From: Clostridium_B lapidicellarium
GTDB taxonomy: Bacteria > Bacillota > Clostridia > Clostridiales > Clostridiaceae
Direction: 5' to 3'
Length of the DNA: 64,000 nt
Assembly (NCBI RefSeq): GCF_041224415.1
Contig: NZ_JBGFFE010000016.1
Location: forward strand, 7,385 to 71,384
Shown here: positions 9,560 through 17,773 of the stretch, piece by piece
How the letters are laid out: every line of letters begins with the position of its first letter
Numbering within the stretch: position 1 is the stretch's first letter
The notes under the pieces: generated by a model
What the model was told of the DNA's origin: nothing
Database searches by the model: none
What the model saw: only the letters and a program-made list of their open reading frames with translations
Program-made: the position numbers and the translations under genes

Positions 9560-9724
9560 AAAATATCCTCCCAATAAGATTTAGTGGGGAAAATACTCCC
9601 CACAGGCAAATTCAAACTTAAGAATTGATCTATTTTATCTATTATAGGACATGATATGATTGACTGTCAACGCACCCTGCAAATGTCATAAAATATTGAG
9701 AATAGGACATATTAAGATAATTTT

Positions 9725-11080
9725 TCAGTTTAATATTTCTTCCAATTTCTTTTTTTTATATTCATATCCCGGTTTTCCAAGAAAGGCAAGCATATTTTTT
9801 TTGTAAGCTTCAACTCCAGGCTGATTGAATGGATTTATTCCCATCAAATAACCGCTGATTCCACAGGACTTTTCAAAAAAATATACCATATATCCAAAAT
9901 AATAGGCAGTCAGCTCAGGTACATTCAAAATTATCACGGGAACATTTCCCTTATTATGGGCCAAAACAGCTCCTTTAAAAGCTTGATGGTTTATAAAATC
10001 CATAGATTTACCATCTAGAAAATCAATTCCGTCAGGATCTTCAATGTCCTTTTTTATGAGGATCTCTCTCCTGGGCTTCTCGACATTTATAAAGGTCTCG
10101 AACATTATTCTAAGGCCCTGCTGTATATACTGTCCCATCGAATGAAGATCCGTAGAAAAATCTACCGAGGCAGGGAATATGCCCTTGTTGTCCTTACCCT
10201 GGCTCTCTGCAAAGAGCTGCTTCCACCATTCACCAAAATAGTGTAGGCACGGTTCAAAATTCACTATCATTTCAATGACTTTTCCCTTCCTGTAGAGAAT
10301 ATTTCTAGCCGCTGCATATTGATAGGCAGGATTTTTCTGCAGATCTTCAACTTTATATTCCAAACATGCATCCTCTGCACCTCTCATCATCTCATCTATG
10401 TCTATACCTGCAGCTGATATGGGCAAAAGCCCGACCGATGTAAGTACGGAATATCTCCCTCCTACATCATCCGGTATGGAAAAAGTTTCATATTCCTCTC
10501 TATCGGCTATTTTTCTCAAGACTCCCTTTTTGCTGTCCGTGGTTACATATATCCTATTTCTGGCTTCTTCCTTCCCATATTTTTCTTCGAGTAATTTCTT
10601 GAATATCTTAAATGCAATAGCCGGTTCTGTAGTGGTGCCAGATTTTGAAATAACATTTATGGATAAATCCATTTCCTCCACAGTATGAACCAGATCGTAC
10701 ATATAGGTTGAACTCATGTTATTTCCCGCATAAAAAACAGCTAAATTTTTTCTCTTATCCTTCGACAGCACATTGTTGAAACTATGTGAGAGCATTTCTA
10801 TAGCTGCCCTGGCTCCTAAATAGGAACCACCCACACCTATGACTATAAGTGCATCAGAATTTTCCTTTATCTTTTGTGCCGCAGCCTTTATTCTGTTAAA
10901 TTCATCTCTGTCATAATATTTAGGTAGGTCGACCCATCCCAATAAATTATTTCCACTGCCATTTTTATTTTCTATCATGTCATGGGCTATTGAAAGATCG
11001 GGCTGCATATCCGCAATTTCCTTTTCCTGTATGTATGGAACAGCTTTGCTTAAATCCAATTTTATACCTCTATTCAACAC
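9725..11080 (-). CDS. pgi: Glucose-6-phosphate isomerase
   Basis: Interconverts glucose-6-phosphate and fructose-6-phosphate in glycolysis and gluconeogenesis. About 451 residues. Family motifs seen are VIGVGGSYLGARA, SKSGTTTEPAIAF, the DVGGRYSVLTSVGLLP signature, GEWWKQLFAESQGKD and QPGVEAYKKNM near the end. The reading frame is open 14 codons further up, but that extension starts at TTG and has no homologous look. GGAGGTGG lies about 10 nt before GTG 11080, giving the N-terminus VLNRGIKLDLSKA (first residue read as Met), typical of the family. The TTG at 11077 is an alternative start. Confidence 0.96.
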   Translation of the reverse strand: MLNRGIKLDLSKAVPYIQEKEIADMQPDLSIAHDMIENKNGSGNNLLGWVDLPKYYDRDEFNRIKAAAQKIKENSDALIVIGVGGSYLGARAAIEMLSHSFNNVLSKDKRKNLAVFYAGNNMSSTYMYDLVHTVEEMDLSINVISKSGTTTEPAIAFKIFKKLLEEKYGKEEARNRIYVTTDSKKGVLRKIADREEYETFSIPDDVGGRYSVLTSVGLLPISAAGIDIDEMMRGAEDACLEYKVEDLQKNPAYQYAAARNILYRKGKVIEMIVNFEPCLHYFGEWWKQLFAESQGKDNKGIFPASVDFSTDLHSMGQYIQQGLRIMFETFINVEKPRREILIKKDIEDPDGIDFLDGKSMDFINHQAFKGAVLAHNKGNVPVIILNVPELTAYYFGYMVYFFEKSCGISGYLMGINPFNQPGVEAYKKNMLAFLGKPGYEYKKKKLEEILN

Positions 11081-11256
11081 AGTTGATTTTCCACCTCCAG
11101 AATCTATGACTTGGTCTAACAAAAATAATATAATTCCATTATTAAATTCATCTTAAAAATATTAATTTATAACTATAATTTACCCAATATCTTAACATAT
11201 ATTATAGCATTACTATAAGTAAAAAATGGATCCAATTACATCAATTGATAAGTGTT

Positions 11257-12156
11257 TCACACTTCCTGCTGTCCACCTGGCAAAGAGTGCAATTTATCAA
11301 CTTTGGACAAAATCACTGCAACGAATATAATTATGCATCCAACAATCATTCTTTTTGTAAACACTTCACCCAGTAAAAGTACAGACAAAAAACATCCAAA
11401 AACTGATTCCAGGGACAATATTATGGAAGCATGGGTATCGGATGTATACTTCTGTGCTATATTCTGCACCAAAAATGCAATGGTAGTATTGAATATTACC
11501 AGGTACAATACTCCCATTATTCCCTTATTATCTACAGCATGTACCGGAGGTTCAAACATAAGCGCTCCCATAAATGTAAACACACCTGCCGACAATAGTT
11601 GTATCGTTGTTAAATGTATGGGGTTTATACCTTTCCTGCCATAAATTCCAATTAAAACTATTTGAAAAGAATACACCACTGTAAAAAGAAGTGTTAAACT
11701 GTCTCCAAAACTTATAGATATATTTTGCCGTAAACTTAAAAAACCTATTCCGATTAAAGTTAAAAATCCGGCCAGTACAGCATAAATATTAGGTGTTTTT
11801 TTATTTACCAGCCATGAGACAAAAGGAACTATTGCCGCATAGGAAGCAGTTAAAAATGCCTGTTTCCCGGCAGTTGTATATTTAAGTCCAACAGTCTGAA
11901 AAGTTTGTCCCGCAAACAAGACCAGTCCCAGGGTGATTCCGGCCACAAGGCTCTTTTTATCTATTCTCATCATCTTTTTAAAAAATATCAGATATAAAAT
12001 AACTCCGGAACATAAAAATCTAAATGACAGCAGATAAAATGGAGTAATGCTCAGCAGGGCCACTTTAGCAGCTATAAAGCCTCCTCCCCATATCAGCGCA
12101 ACCATTAGAAGGGAGATATCCGCAATCAGAGACTCTCTTCCCCTTATATTTTTCAC
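11257..12156 (-). CDS. EamA/DMT-family transporter
   Basis: Predicted inner-membrane exporter or permease of the drug/metabolite transporter superfamily. 299 residues, about ten hydrophobic segments arranged as two EamA repeats (about 10-140 and 155-285). Repeat 1 has LIWGGGFIAAKVAL and repeat 2 SIILSLESVFGCFLSVLLLGE, the usual EamA signatures. The substrate is unknown. The start is GTG, with AAGGGGG about 10 nt upstream. It sits between pgi and a 78-residue gene, both on the same strand. Confidence 0.9.
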   Translation of the reverse strand: MKNIRGRESLIADISLLMVALIWGGGFIAAKVALLSITPFYLLSFRFLCSGVILYLIFFKKMMRIDKKSLVAGITLGLVLFAGQTFQTVGLKYTTAGKQAFLTASYAAIVPFVSWLVNKKTPNIYAVLAGFLTLIGIGFLSLRQNISISFGDSLTLLFTVVYSFQIVLIGIYGRKGINPIHLTTIQLLSAGVFTFMGALMFEPPVHAVDNKGIMGVLYLVIFNTTIAFLVQNIAQKYTSDTHASIILSLESVFGCFLSVLLLGEVFTKRMIVGCIIIFVAVILSKVDKLHSLPGGQQEV

Positions 12157-12204
12157 CTTTATTATCCCCCTTCATAAAACATTATATTTATTATACAATA
12201 GAAA

Positions 12205-12235
12205 ATGACCGTTTCACAGAATATGAAACAGCCAT
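12205..12235 (-). terminator. Probable terminator after the 78-residue gene
   Basis: 12-bp stem on the minus strand (ATGGCTGTTTCA/TGAAACGGTCAT) with two G-U wobbles and a 7-nt loop, followed by TTTTC. On the plus strand it would have mismatches, so it belongs to the minus-strand gene ending at 12253. Confidence 0.6.
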
Positions 12236-12252
12236 CTTCCTACCTTTATCTA

Positions 12253-12489
12253 TTATTTCAAATACCATCTTGACGCATTAATTTTCATATTCAAATTACC
12301 GGCAGACGGCTCAAAACTTTTTATTACCTTATCTTCTTCTTGAAGTTCACATAAAGCGTCATAAATCAGAGAAGTATCCAATTTTAAAAGGAATTTTAAA
12401 GTAGCCACCGGACATTCGCTCAACTCACTTATGTAATTATGTTTTCTTAATATGTCTAATATTTGTTGCTTTAAATCTTCTTTATCCAT
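12253..12489 (-). CDS. Small protein of unknown function, 78 residues
   Basis: I do not recognise this protein. It is soluble-looking and probably mostly helical: an acidic/basic first helix (DKEDLKQQILDILRKH), then a segment reading like a small winged-helix module (VATLKFLLKLDTSLIYDALCELQEEDKV) and a short C-terminal strand ending SRWYLK. That pattern fits a small DNA-binding or protein-binding domain, but this is inference from helix spacing only. GGAGGAAATG lies just before ATG 12489. It is followed by its own terminator. Confidence 0.7.
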   Translation of the reverse strand: MDKEDLKQQILDILRKHNYISELSECPVATLKFLLKLDTSLIYDALCELQEEDKVIKSFEPSAGNLNMKINASRWYLK

Positions 12490-12630
12490 AACATCATTTC
12501 CTCCTCAATTTTTATATCTATTAAATTTCTACAAATAATGATAATATCCTGCTGGAATAAGAATATGGTAATATTTACTGGTTGATAATTGTTTTTATAG
12601 ACCTATTCATAATCCACACATTCCCGCAAA

Positions 12631-12660
12631 AAGACACCCGTATTCAACCGGCTGTCTTTA
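12631..12660 (-). terminator. Terminator after the 64-residue membrane protein gene
   Basis: Stem AAAGACA-x-CCG/CGG-x-TGTCTTT with a single mismatch and an 8-nt loop; on the minus strand TTTTT follows. It lies about 110 nt beyond the stop of the gene at 12769. Confidence 0.6.
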
Positions 12661-12768
12661 AATTGAAATAAAGGTATGTAGGTGAGCAATTACAGAGAAA
12701 TTGTAAATTCACAAAATCATGTTATACGAGAAAGAACTTATATATAGACAAGCAACTTCTTCCAAAAA

Positions 12769-12963
12769 TTACTTGTTATTTTCTTTTTCAGGTTTATCTA
12801 TCTTAACTTTAACATCTGTCAAAATTTTGTCTTTTGAAATACCAGCCTTGCTTTCAAAAAACATTTTAAGCTTATCCTGTTTATAGCAGAAAATTGAGAT
12901 GATGGATAAGCTCAATACTCCGGTAATTGAAAGCACTACAATACACAAAAAGAAAAAGTTCAT
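12769..12963 (-). CDS. Small single-pass membrane protein, 64 residues
   Basis: One N-terminal hydrophobic helix (about residues 3-26) followed by a charged cytoplasmic or external tail rich in Lys, Asp and Glu. No known family is recognised. GGGAGGGGG is 9 nt before the ATG, a very strong ribosome site, which is the main reason to believe the gene is real. It stands alone, with a terminator after it and a divergent gene more than 380 nt upstream. Confidence 0.6.
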   Translation of the reverse strand: MNFFFLCIVVLSITGVLSLSIISIFCYKQDKLKMFFESKAGISKDKILTDVKVKIDKPEKENNK

Positions 12964-13348
12964 TCACATTACCCCCTCCCATTGCGCCAATCTATCTTCC
13001 CTGTAATCACTCACAAAGTAATGATGGAAAGGGGAAATTCCATATAACATGGTCCATTACTATTAAATACATTATAGCATAATATTGGTAATATTTGAAA
13101 GATACCAAATTTACTTATTTTTTATATTTATGTTAACAAACTATACATATTGAATTAGGGTTATATGCAAGGACTATTTTTGTCTACCGGAAGGCAATCG
13201 GTGTGCAAAACCATTTATGCTTTCCTTTCGGTTAGTATATAACTATAATGTGTGTACTTGATTAAATTCGCATTTAAAATATAATTATAGTTACAGGTCA
13301 ATATGTCAATTAAAAACATGAGACCTAAATTTAAAGGGAGGTAATTTT
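12964..13348. other. Intergenic regulatory region before the flavin reductase gene
   Basis: 385 bases without a gene. They hold an imperfect inverted repeat at about 13174-13233 (ACCGGAAGG arm and CCTTTCGGT arm) and the operator-like elements at 13235-13292. Nothing matches an RNA family I know. Confidence 0.5.
13235..13292. promoter_or_regulatory. Candidate HxlR operator in the flavin reductase promoter
   Basis: GTATATAACTA at 13235-13245 recurs exactly upstream of the hxlR gene (14276-14286). AACTATAAT at 13241-13249 also has a perfect inverted partner ATTATAGTT at 13284-13292. The position, 57-114 nt upstream of the flavin reductase start, suits a regulator site. That HxlR binds here is inference. 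Confidence 0.4.
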
Positions 13349-13846
13349 ATGAAAAAAATTACACTTAATGCGGCATGCGAACTAACGTCGCCAAATCCGG
13401 TAACGCTTGTTTGTACCGAAAAACCAAACGGCAATACCAACCTGGCAACAGTAGCATGGTATACCTATCTGTCCTATGAGCCCCCAATGATTGGCTTTTC
13501 AATGGGAAAGAATTCTTATAGTGGTGAAATGGTACGAAAAAACAAAAAGGTAATTTTAGCAATGCCGAGTGCAGAAATTGCGAAAGCTGCTTTTTCCTGC
13601 GGCACAGCATCCGGACGTAATACAGATAAAGCAAAAGAGTTCGGTATTAAGCTGACAGATGTTGAAAATAGCAGCATAAAAATACCTGTTGGCACCTATC
13701 TTGCCATTGAAAGTACCCTAACTGAAACAGTAGATGTAGGCGGCAGCTATTTTTATGTCTGCACCGTGGATAACATATATGGTGACAACACCAAAGAAGC
13801 CATCTTTGCGTGGGATGGTTATAATACTTTACGGCCGGCAAAATAA
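13349..13846 (+). CDS. Flavin reductase family protein (FMN-binding split barrel)
   Basis: 165-residue protein of the flavin reductase-like split-barrel family, which binds FMN and passes electrons to flavin or a partner. Family features seen are the N-terminal NPVTLVCTEKPNGNTNLATVAWYTYLSYEPPMIGF strand-loop region (conserved T/S-PV and A-x-W), the phosphate loop around KNSYSGEMVRKNK, and SYFYVCTVDNIYGD near the end. GGGAGG lies 7 nt upstream of the ATG. The convergent neighbour is an HxlR regulator; HxlR-type regulators often control nearby oxidoreductases, so it is a likely target. The substrate is unknown. Confidence 0.88.
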   Translation: MKKITLNAACELTSPNPVTLVCTEKPNGNTNLATVAWYTYLSYEPPMIGFSMGKNSYSGEMVRKNKKVILAMPSAEIAKAAFSCGTASGRNTDKAKEFGIKLTDVENSSIKIPVGTYLAIESTLTETVDVGGSYFYVCTVDNIYGDNTKEAIFAWDGYNTLRPAK

Positions 13847-13868
13847 ATAGATCAACAAAAGAAAAAAA

Positions 13869-13893
13869 CGGCGGTTCAACTTCAAAACCACCG
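13869..13893. terminator. Bidirectional terminator between flavin reductase and hxlR
   Basis: 8-bp stem (CGGTGGTT/AACCGCCG on the minus strand, one wobble; one mismatch on plus) between convergent genes. T-runs are present on both sides: CTTTTTC on plus and TTTTTTTC on minus. Confidence 0.7.
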
Positions 13894-13911
13894 CTTTTTC
13901 CGTTTAAACAA

Positions 13912-14253
13912 TCAAATCCGATTTGCTGTTCCCCATGCACACATCATATCAAGAATCGGAATCAAGGATTTCCCACGTTCCGATAAACTGTATTCCACCT
14001 TAGGAGGAATTTGTGGATATTCATTTCTAATAATGAGCTGATCCGCCTCCATTTTTTTCAACGTACTACTTAATGTTTTGAACGAAATTGTACCCAAACA
14101 GCGCTTCAGTTCATTAAATCTCATTACCGGTTTATATTCCGCGAGCCAATACATTATAATCATCTTATACTTTCCATTAATTAGCGATAATGTATATCCA
14201 AATCCTGTCTGATTTATATCCACACCAGTAGGACTACAATTTTCTATTGACAT
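13912..14253 (-). CDS. HxlR-family winged-helix transcriptional regulator
   Basis: About 113 residues with the HxlR layout: LSLINGKYKMIIMYWL (helix 1), RFNELKRCLGTISFKTLSSTLKKMEADQLI (recognition helix region), and the wing RNEYPQIPPKVEYSLSERGKSL. It carries the conserved N-terminal Cys (position 6, ENCSPT) typical of HxlR proteins, which can sense electrophiles or thiol oxidation. Start at ATG 14253, with AAGGAG 9 nt upstream; a GTG six bases further up overlaps that site. It is convergent with the flavin reductase gene and shares an 11-mer upstream with it. Confidence 0.9.
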   Translation of the reverse strand: MSIENCSPTGVDINQTGFGYTLSLINGKYKMIIMYWLAEYKPVMRFNELKRCLGTISFKTLSSTLKKMEADQLIIRNEYPQIPPKVEYSLSERGKSLIPILDMMCAWGTANRI

Positions 14254-14275
14254 TTTCACGCTCTCCTTAAGTTTG

Positions 14276-14286
14276 GTATATAACTA
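14276..14286. promoter_or_regulatory. Candidate HxlR autoregulatory site
   Basis: GTATATAACTA, identical to the 11-mer at 13235-13245, located 23-33 nt upstream of the hxlR start. Shared occurrence at both promoters suggests autoregulation; binding is not shown. Confidence 0.35.
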
Positions 14287-14332
14287 ATATAACATTCTAG
14301 ATTATAATTAAATAGAAGTCAATATTACATAT

Positions 14333-15865
14333 TTACTCCCACTCTATGGTGGCAGGCGGTTTGCTCGTTATATCATATACAACTCTGTTTACACCCTTGA
14401 CTTCATTTACTATTCTCCTGGACACTCTATCCAATACAGGATAGGGTATCTTTGCCCAGTCAGAGGTCATGGCATCTGTGGAAACAACAGCTCTAAGGGC
14501 AACAGTATAGCAGTAAGTCCTCTCGTCACCCATAACTCCCACAGAACGTATATTGGGAAGACATGCAAAATACTGCCATATGGATTCATCCAATCCTGCA
14601 CTGGCTATCTCCTCCCTAAAGATGGCATCTGCTTCTCTGGTTATCTCAAGCTTTTCCTCAGTTACCTCTCCCAGAACCCTTATTGCAAGCCCGGGTCCGG
14701 GGAATGGCTGCCTCCATACTAATTTATGAGGTAAACCAAGCTTCTCCCCCACTGCCCTGACTTCATCTTTAAACAGCTCCCTTAAAGGTTCTATAAGCTT
14801 AAGGTTCATGTTCTTGGGAAGTCCACCTACATTGTGATGGCTTTTTATAGTCGCAGAAGTTCCAAGGCCGCTTTCAACCACATCGGGGTATATGGTTCCC
14901 TGAACCAAAAAACCTATCTCACCCAGTTTTTTAGCTTCTTCTTCAAATACCCTTATAAATTCCTCTCCTATTATCTTTCTCTTCTTTTCAGGATCAGATA
15001 CTCCCTTTAATTTTCTCAGAAATCTGTCTCTGGCATTTACCCTTATAAAATTCATATCAAATTGTCTTTTAAACACATGTTCTACCTGATCTCCCTCGTC
15101 TTTTCGAAGAAGTCCGTGATCTACAAAAATACAGGTAAGTTTTTTACCAACAGCTTTATGTACAAGAACTGCTGCTACGGAAGAATCCACTCCGCCGGAC
15201 ATGGCACATATTACCTTTTTGTCCCCAACTTTTTTTCTGATAAGTTTAACTTTGTCTTCTACAAAAGAAGACATGGACCAATCTGCCTTTAAATTACAGA
15301 TTTTAAATAAAAAATTTGCAATCATTTTTTTACCAAAAGGAGTATGTTGGACTTCGGGATGAAATTGGACCCCATATATTTTTCTGGAGTCATTTCCCAC
15401 CGCCGCCACTGGACATTCATCCGTAGCAGCTATAATCTTAAAACCTTCCGGTGCACGGGACACCACATCCGTATGACTCATCCAGCAGCTCTGCTTCTCA
15501 TCTATGCCACTGAACAATATACTGCTGCTGTCCAGAGTCACATCTGCTTTACCATATTCCCTAACCGGAGCACTTTTAACCTCTCCGCCAAGATTTGCAC
15601 ATATGAATTGATGCCCATAACATATTCCCAAAATGGGAATTCCCAGTTTGAAAATACTGCCGCTTATCTTAGGTGCACCTTTGCCATACACACTTTTAGG
15701 GCCTCCGGTAAATATTATGCCTCCGGGATTTTTATCTATTATATCCTTTAAAGGACAAGTATATGGAACTATCTCACAATACACATTATTTTCTCTAACT
15801 CTTCTGGCTATAAGCTGATTATACTGCCCCCCAAAATCCACTACAACAACTGTCTGCTTATCCAT
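14333..15865 (-). CDS. guaA: GMP synthase (glutamine-hydrolysing)
   Basis: Converts XMP to GMP using glutamine and ATP. 510 residues, standard length. The class I glutamine amidotransferase domain comes first (nucleophile Cys82 in ILGICYGHQ, and FHPEVQHTP with its catalytic His/Glu). The ATP pyrophosphatase domain has SGGVDSSVAAVLVHK, and the dimerisation domain ends VYDITSKPPATIEWE. AGGAGG lies 14 nt before the ATG, a longer gap than usual, but no better start exists and MDKQTVVVVDFGGQYNQLI is a typical N-terminus. It follows guaB by 93 nt, so it is probably read from the riboswitch-controlled guaB promoter. Confidence 0.98.
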   Translation of the reverse strand: MDKQTVVVVDFGGQYNQLIARRVRENNVYCEIVPYTCPLKDIIDKNPGGIIFTGGPKSVYGKGAPKISGSIFKLGIPILGICYGHQFICANLGGEVKSAPVREYGKADVTLDSSSILFSGIDEKQSCWMSHTDVVSRAPEGFKIIAATDECPVAAVGNDSRKIYGVQFHPEVQHTPFGKKMIANFLFKICNLKADWSMSSFVEDKVKLIRKKVGDKKVICAMSGGVDSSVAAVLVHKAVGKKLTCIFVDHGLLRKDEGDQVEHVFKRQFDMNFIRVNARDRFLRKLKGVSDPEKKRKIIGEEFIRVFEEEAKKLGEIGFLVQGTIYPDVVESGLGTSATIKSHHNVGGLPKNMNLKLIEPLRELFKDEVRAVGEKLGLPHKLVWRQPFPGPGLAIRVLGEVTEEKLEITREADAIFREEIASAGLDESIWQYFACLPNIRSVGVMGDERTYCYTVALRAVVSTDAMTSDWAKIPYPVLDRVSRRIVNEVKGVNRVVYDITSKPPATIEWE

Positions 15866-15958
15866 AGATATTTTAATTTCCTCCTAACCGCTTAAAATAA
15901 TTATCAATATAAAATTATACCATTTAAAAACATATAATGTATATATAAATTCAGCAGG

Positions 15959-17416
15959 TTATTCCTGCCTTACACTATAGTTGGGTGCTTCTCTGGTCAT
16001 GGATATATCATGGGGATGACTTTCCCTAAGCCCTGCAGAAGATTGAATTACAAAAGTAGCTTTTTCATACAGATCTTTTAAAGTAGGGGCTCCCAGATAT
16101 CCCATTCCAGAACGTATTCCTCCTATAAGCTGAAAAATAGTATCTGCTACAGGTCCCTTACAAGGCACCCTACCTTCCACTCCTTCCGGAACCAATTTCT
16201 TGTTTCCCTCCTGAAAATATCTGTCTTTGCTTCCACAAGCCATTGCAGCTAATGAACCCATTCCTCTATAAACCTTATAGCTTCTTCCCTTATATATTTC
16301 AGTTTCACCTGGAGCTTCATCGCAGCCTGCAAACATAGAGCCCATCATAGCCACTTTTGCACCTGCGGCCAGTGCCTTTACTATGTCTCCTGAATATTTT
16401 ATACCGCCGTCCGCAATTATAGGGATGCCAAATTTATTTGCTTCCTCCACACAGTCCATTATCGCCGTAAGCTGTGGTACTCCTACTCCCGATATCACTC
16501 TCGTGGTACATATGGAACCCGGTCCAATACCCACCTTTACTGAATCTGCTCCAGATTTTATCAGATCTCTAACTGCCTCACCAGTTGCAACATTTCCTGC
16601 AATAATCTGCAATTCCGGATATTTTTCCTTTATAGTTTTGACTGCATTTAAAACTCCTTTAGAGTGACCATGGGCCGTATCCACAGTTATGACATCCACC
16701 CCGGCCCTAACCAGCTCATCCACTCTATCCATCATGTCTTTGGTAACACCTACCGCCGCACCACAAAGGAGTCTGCCGCTGTCGTCCTTGGCACTTTGAG
16801 GAAATCTTTTGACTTTTTCTATGTCTTTTATAGTTATAAGTCCCCTCAGATTATTATTTTCATCCACTAAAGGCAATTTTTCTATTTTATGCGTCTTAAG
16901 TATTTTTTTAGCTTCTTCAATAGTAGTATCTTCCGGAGCTGTTATGAGTCCGCTGCTGGTCATAACCCGGGAAATTTTTTTCTCATAATCATCTTCAAAA
17001 ACTATATCCCTGTTCGTAATTATTCCCACCAGTTTCCCATTTGTAGTTATGGGGATACCCGATATCCTGTATTTGCTCATAAGTGCCAGAGCATCATTTA
17101 TGCTATTATCTGGCGAAAGATAAAATGGGTTTGTAATTACTCCGTTTTCCTGTCTCTTCACCTTGTCCACTTCTCCGGCCTGCTGCTCTATGGACATATT
17201 TTTATGTATTATCCCAATACCGCCTTCTCTTGCCATGGCAATCGCCATTTTTGAATCGGTAACAGTATCCATACTGGCACTCATAAGAGGTATATTCAAT
17301 TTTATTTTTTTAGTTAAATTGGTCTTAACGGATACCTCTTTTGGTAAAACTTCAGATTTATTTGGTACTAAAAGTACATCGTCAAAAGTATAGGCCTTTT
17401 TTAAAATTTTTGCCAC
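15959..17416 (-). CDS. guaB: IMP dehydrogenase
   Basis: Oxidises IMP to XMP with NAD+, the committed step to guanine nucleotides. 485 residues. A TIM-barrel catalytic domain is interrupted by two CBS domains (about 95-205). The catalytic Cys303 lies in GIGPGSICTTRVI, and the flap region has YRGMGSLAAM and GVEGRVP. It starts at GTG, with AGGAG 9 nt upstream. The long leader holds a guanine riboswitch and terminator, so expression should fall when guanine is high. guaA follows. Confidence 0.98.
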   Translation of the reverse strand: MAKILKKAYTFDDVLLVPNKSEVLPKEVSVKTNLTKKIKLNIPLMSASMDTVTDSKMAIAMAREGGIGIIHKNMSIEQQAGEVDKVKRQENGVITNPFYLSPDNSINDALALMSKYRISGIPITTNGKLVGIITNRDIVFEDDYEKKISRVMTSSGLITAPEDTTIEEAKKILKTHKIEKLPLVDENNNLRGLITIKDIEKVKRFPQSAKDDSGRLLCGAAVGVTKDMMDRVDELVRAGVDVITVDTAHGHSKGVLNAVKTIKEKYPELQIIAGNVATGEAVRDLIKSGADSVKVGIGPGSICTTRVISGVGVPQLTAIMDCVEEANKFGIPIIADGGIKYSGDIVKALAAGAKVAMMGSMFAGCDEAPGETEIYKGRSYKVYRGMGSLAAMACGSKDRYFQEGNKKLVPEGVEGRVPCKGPVADTIFQLIGGIRSGMGYLGAPTLKDLYEKATFVIQSSAGLRESHPHDISMTREAPNYSVRQE

Positions 17417-17464
17417 TTAAAATCACTCCTAAAATAAATAATATTATTGTTAAAATGCTTTAAC

Positions 17465-17510
17465 AAAAAAGCCCTACTAAATTCACCTGCAATGAATATA
17501 ATATGGCTTT
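17465..17510 (-). terminator. Riboswitch expression-platform terminator before guaB
   Basis: On the minus strand AAAGCC ... TTCA pairs with TGAA ... GGGCTTT, followed by TTTTT, directly downstream of the purine aptamer and upstream of guaB. This arrangement fits ligand-induced premature termination. Confidence 0.8.
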
Positions 17511-17521
17511 ATTATAACAAC

Positions 17522-17593
17522 TCCATTCATAGTCGGAAATTTACGGCTTCCGGTAGATACTTCCTGCCATATTGAGGAAATATATGAAATGGA
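17522..17593 (-). ncRNA. Guanine (purine) riboswitch aptamer
   Basis: Minus-strand sequence folds as a purine aptamer. P1 is TCCATTTCATA paired with TATGAATGGA. The conserved J1/2 to P2 loop gives AATATGGCAGGAAG, J2/3 reads TATCTACCGG, P3 is GGAAG...TTTCC-like, and J3/1 is CGACTATG. The base that sets specificity is C (GACTATG, guanine type) rather than U (GATTATG, adenine type). It controls guaB and probably guaA. Confidence 0.93.
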
Positions 17594-17725
17594 TAAAAAT
17601 TTATTCTTGTTACAAATTTAGATATATTTCTATCTGTCTTATTAACTATTTACACTATTTTATTCAATTTTTTCGTTTTTGTCAATATAAATTTGATGTC
17701 AAGTCAAAAACAGCATATAAAAAAT

Positions 17726-17750
17726 AACCCCGTATCCAATGATAGGGGTT
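17726..17750 (-). terminator. Rho-independent terminator after groEL
   Basis: Minus-strand stem AACCCC-TATC/GATA-C-GGGGTT with a 4-nt loop and one bulged base, followed by a T-rich ATTTTTTAT run, 23 nt beyond the groEL stop. Confidence 0.85.
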
Positions 17751-17773
17751 ACTAAAATTCAACAGCCTGGAAA

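Noticed and set aside
9584..9603. Terminator (GTGGGGA/TCCCCAC hairpin) after pgi
   Set aside because: Stem is only 7 bp and the 3' side is not T-rich; it lies in the leader of the small membrane protein gene, so its role is unclear.
13174..13233. Known riboswitch or T-box in the flavin reductase leader
   Set aside because: Only an imperfect hairpin is visible; none of the conserved motifs of families I know are present.
15866..15958. Second purine riboswitch in front of guaA
   Set aside because: The 93-nt gap has none of the aptamer motifs; guaA is probably read through from guaB.
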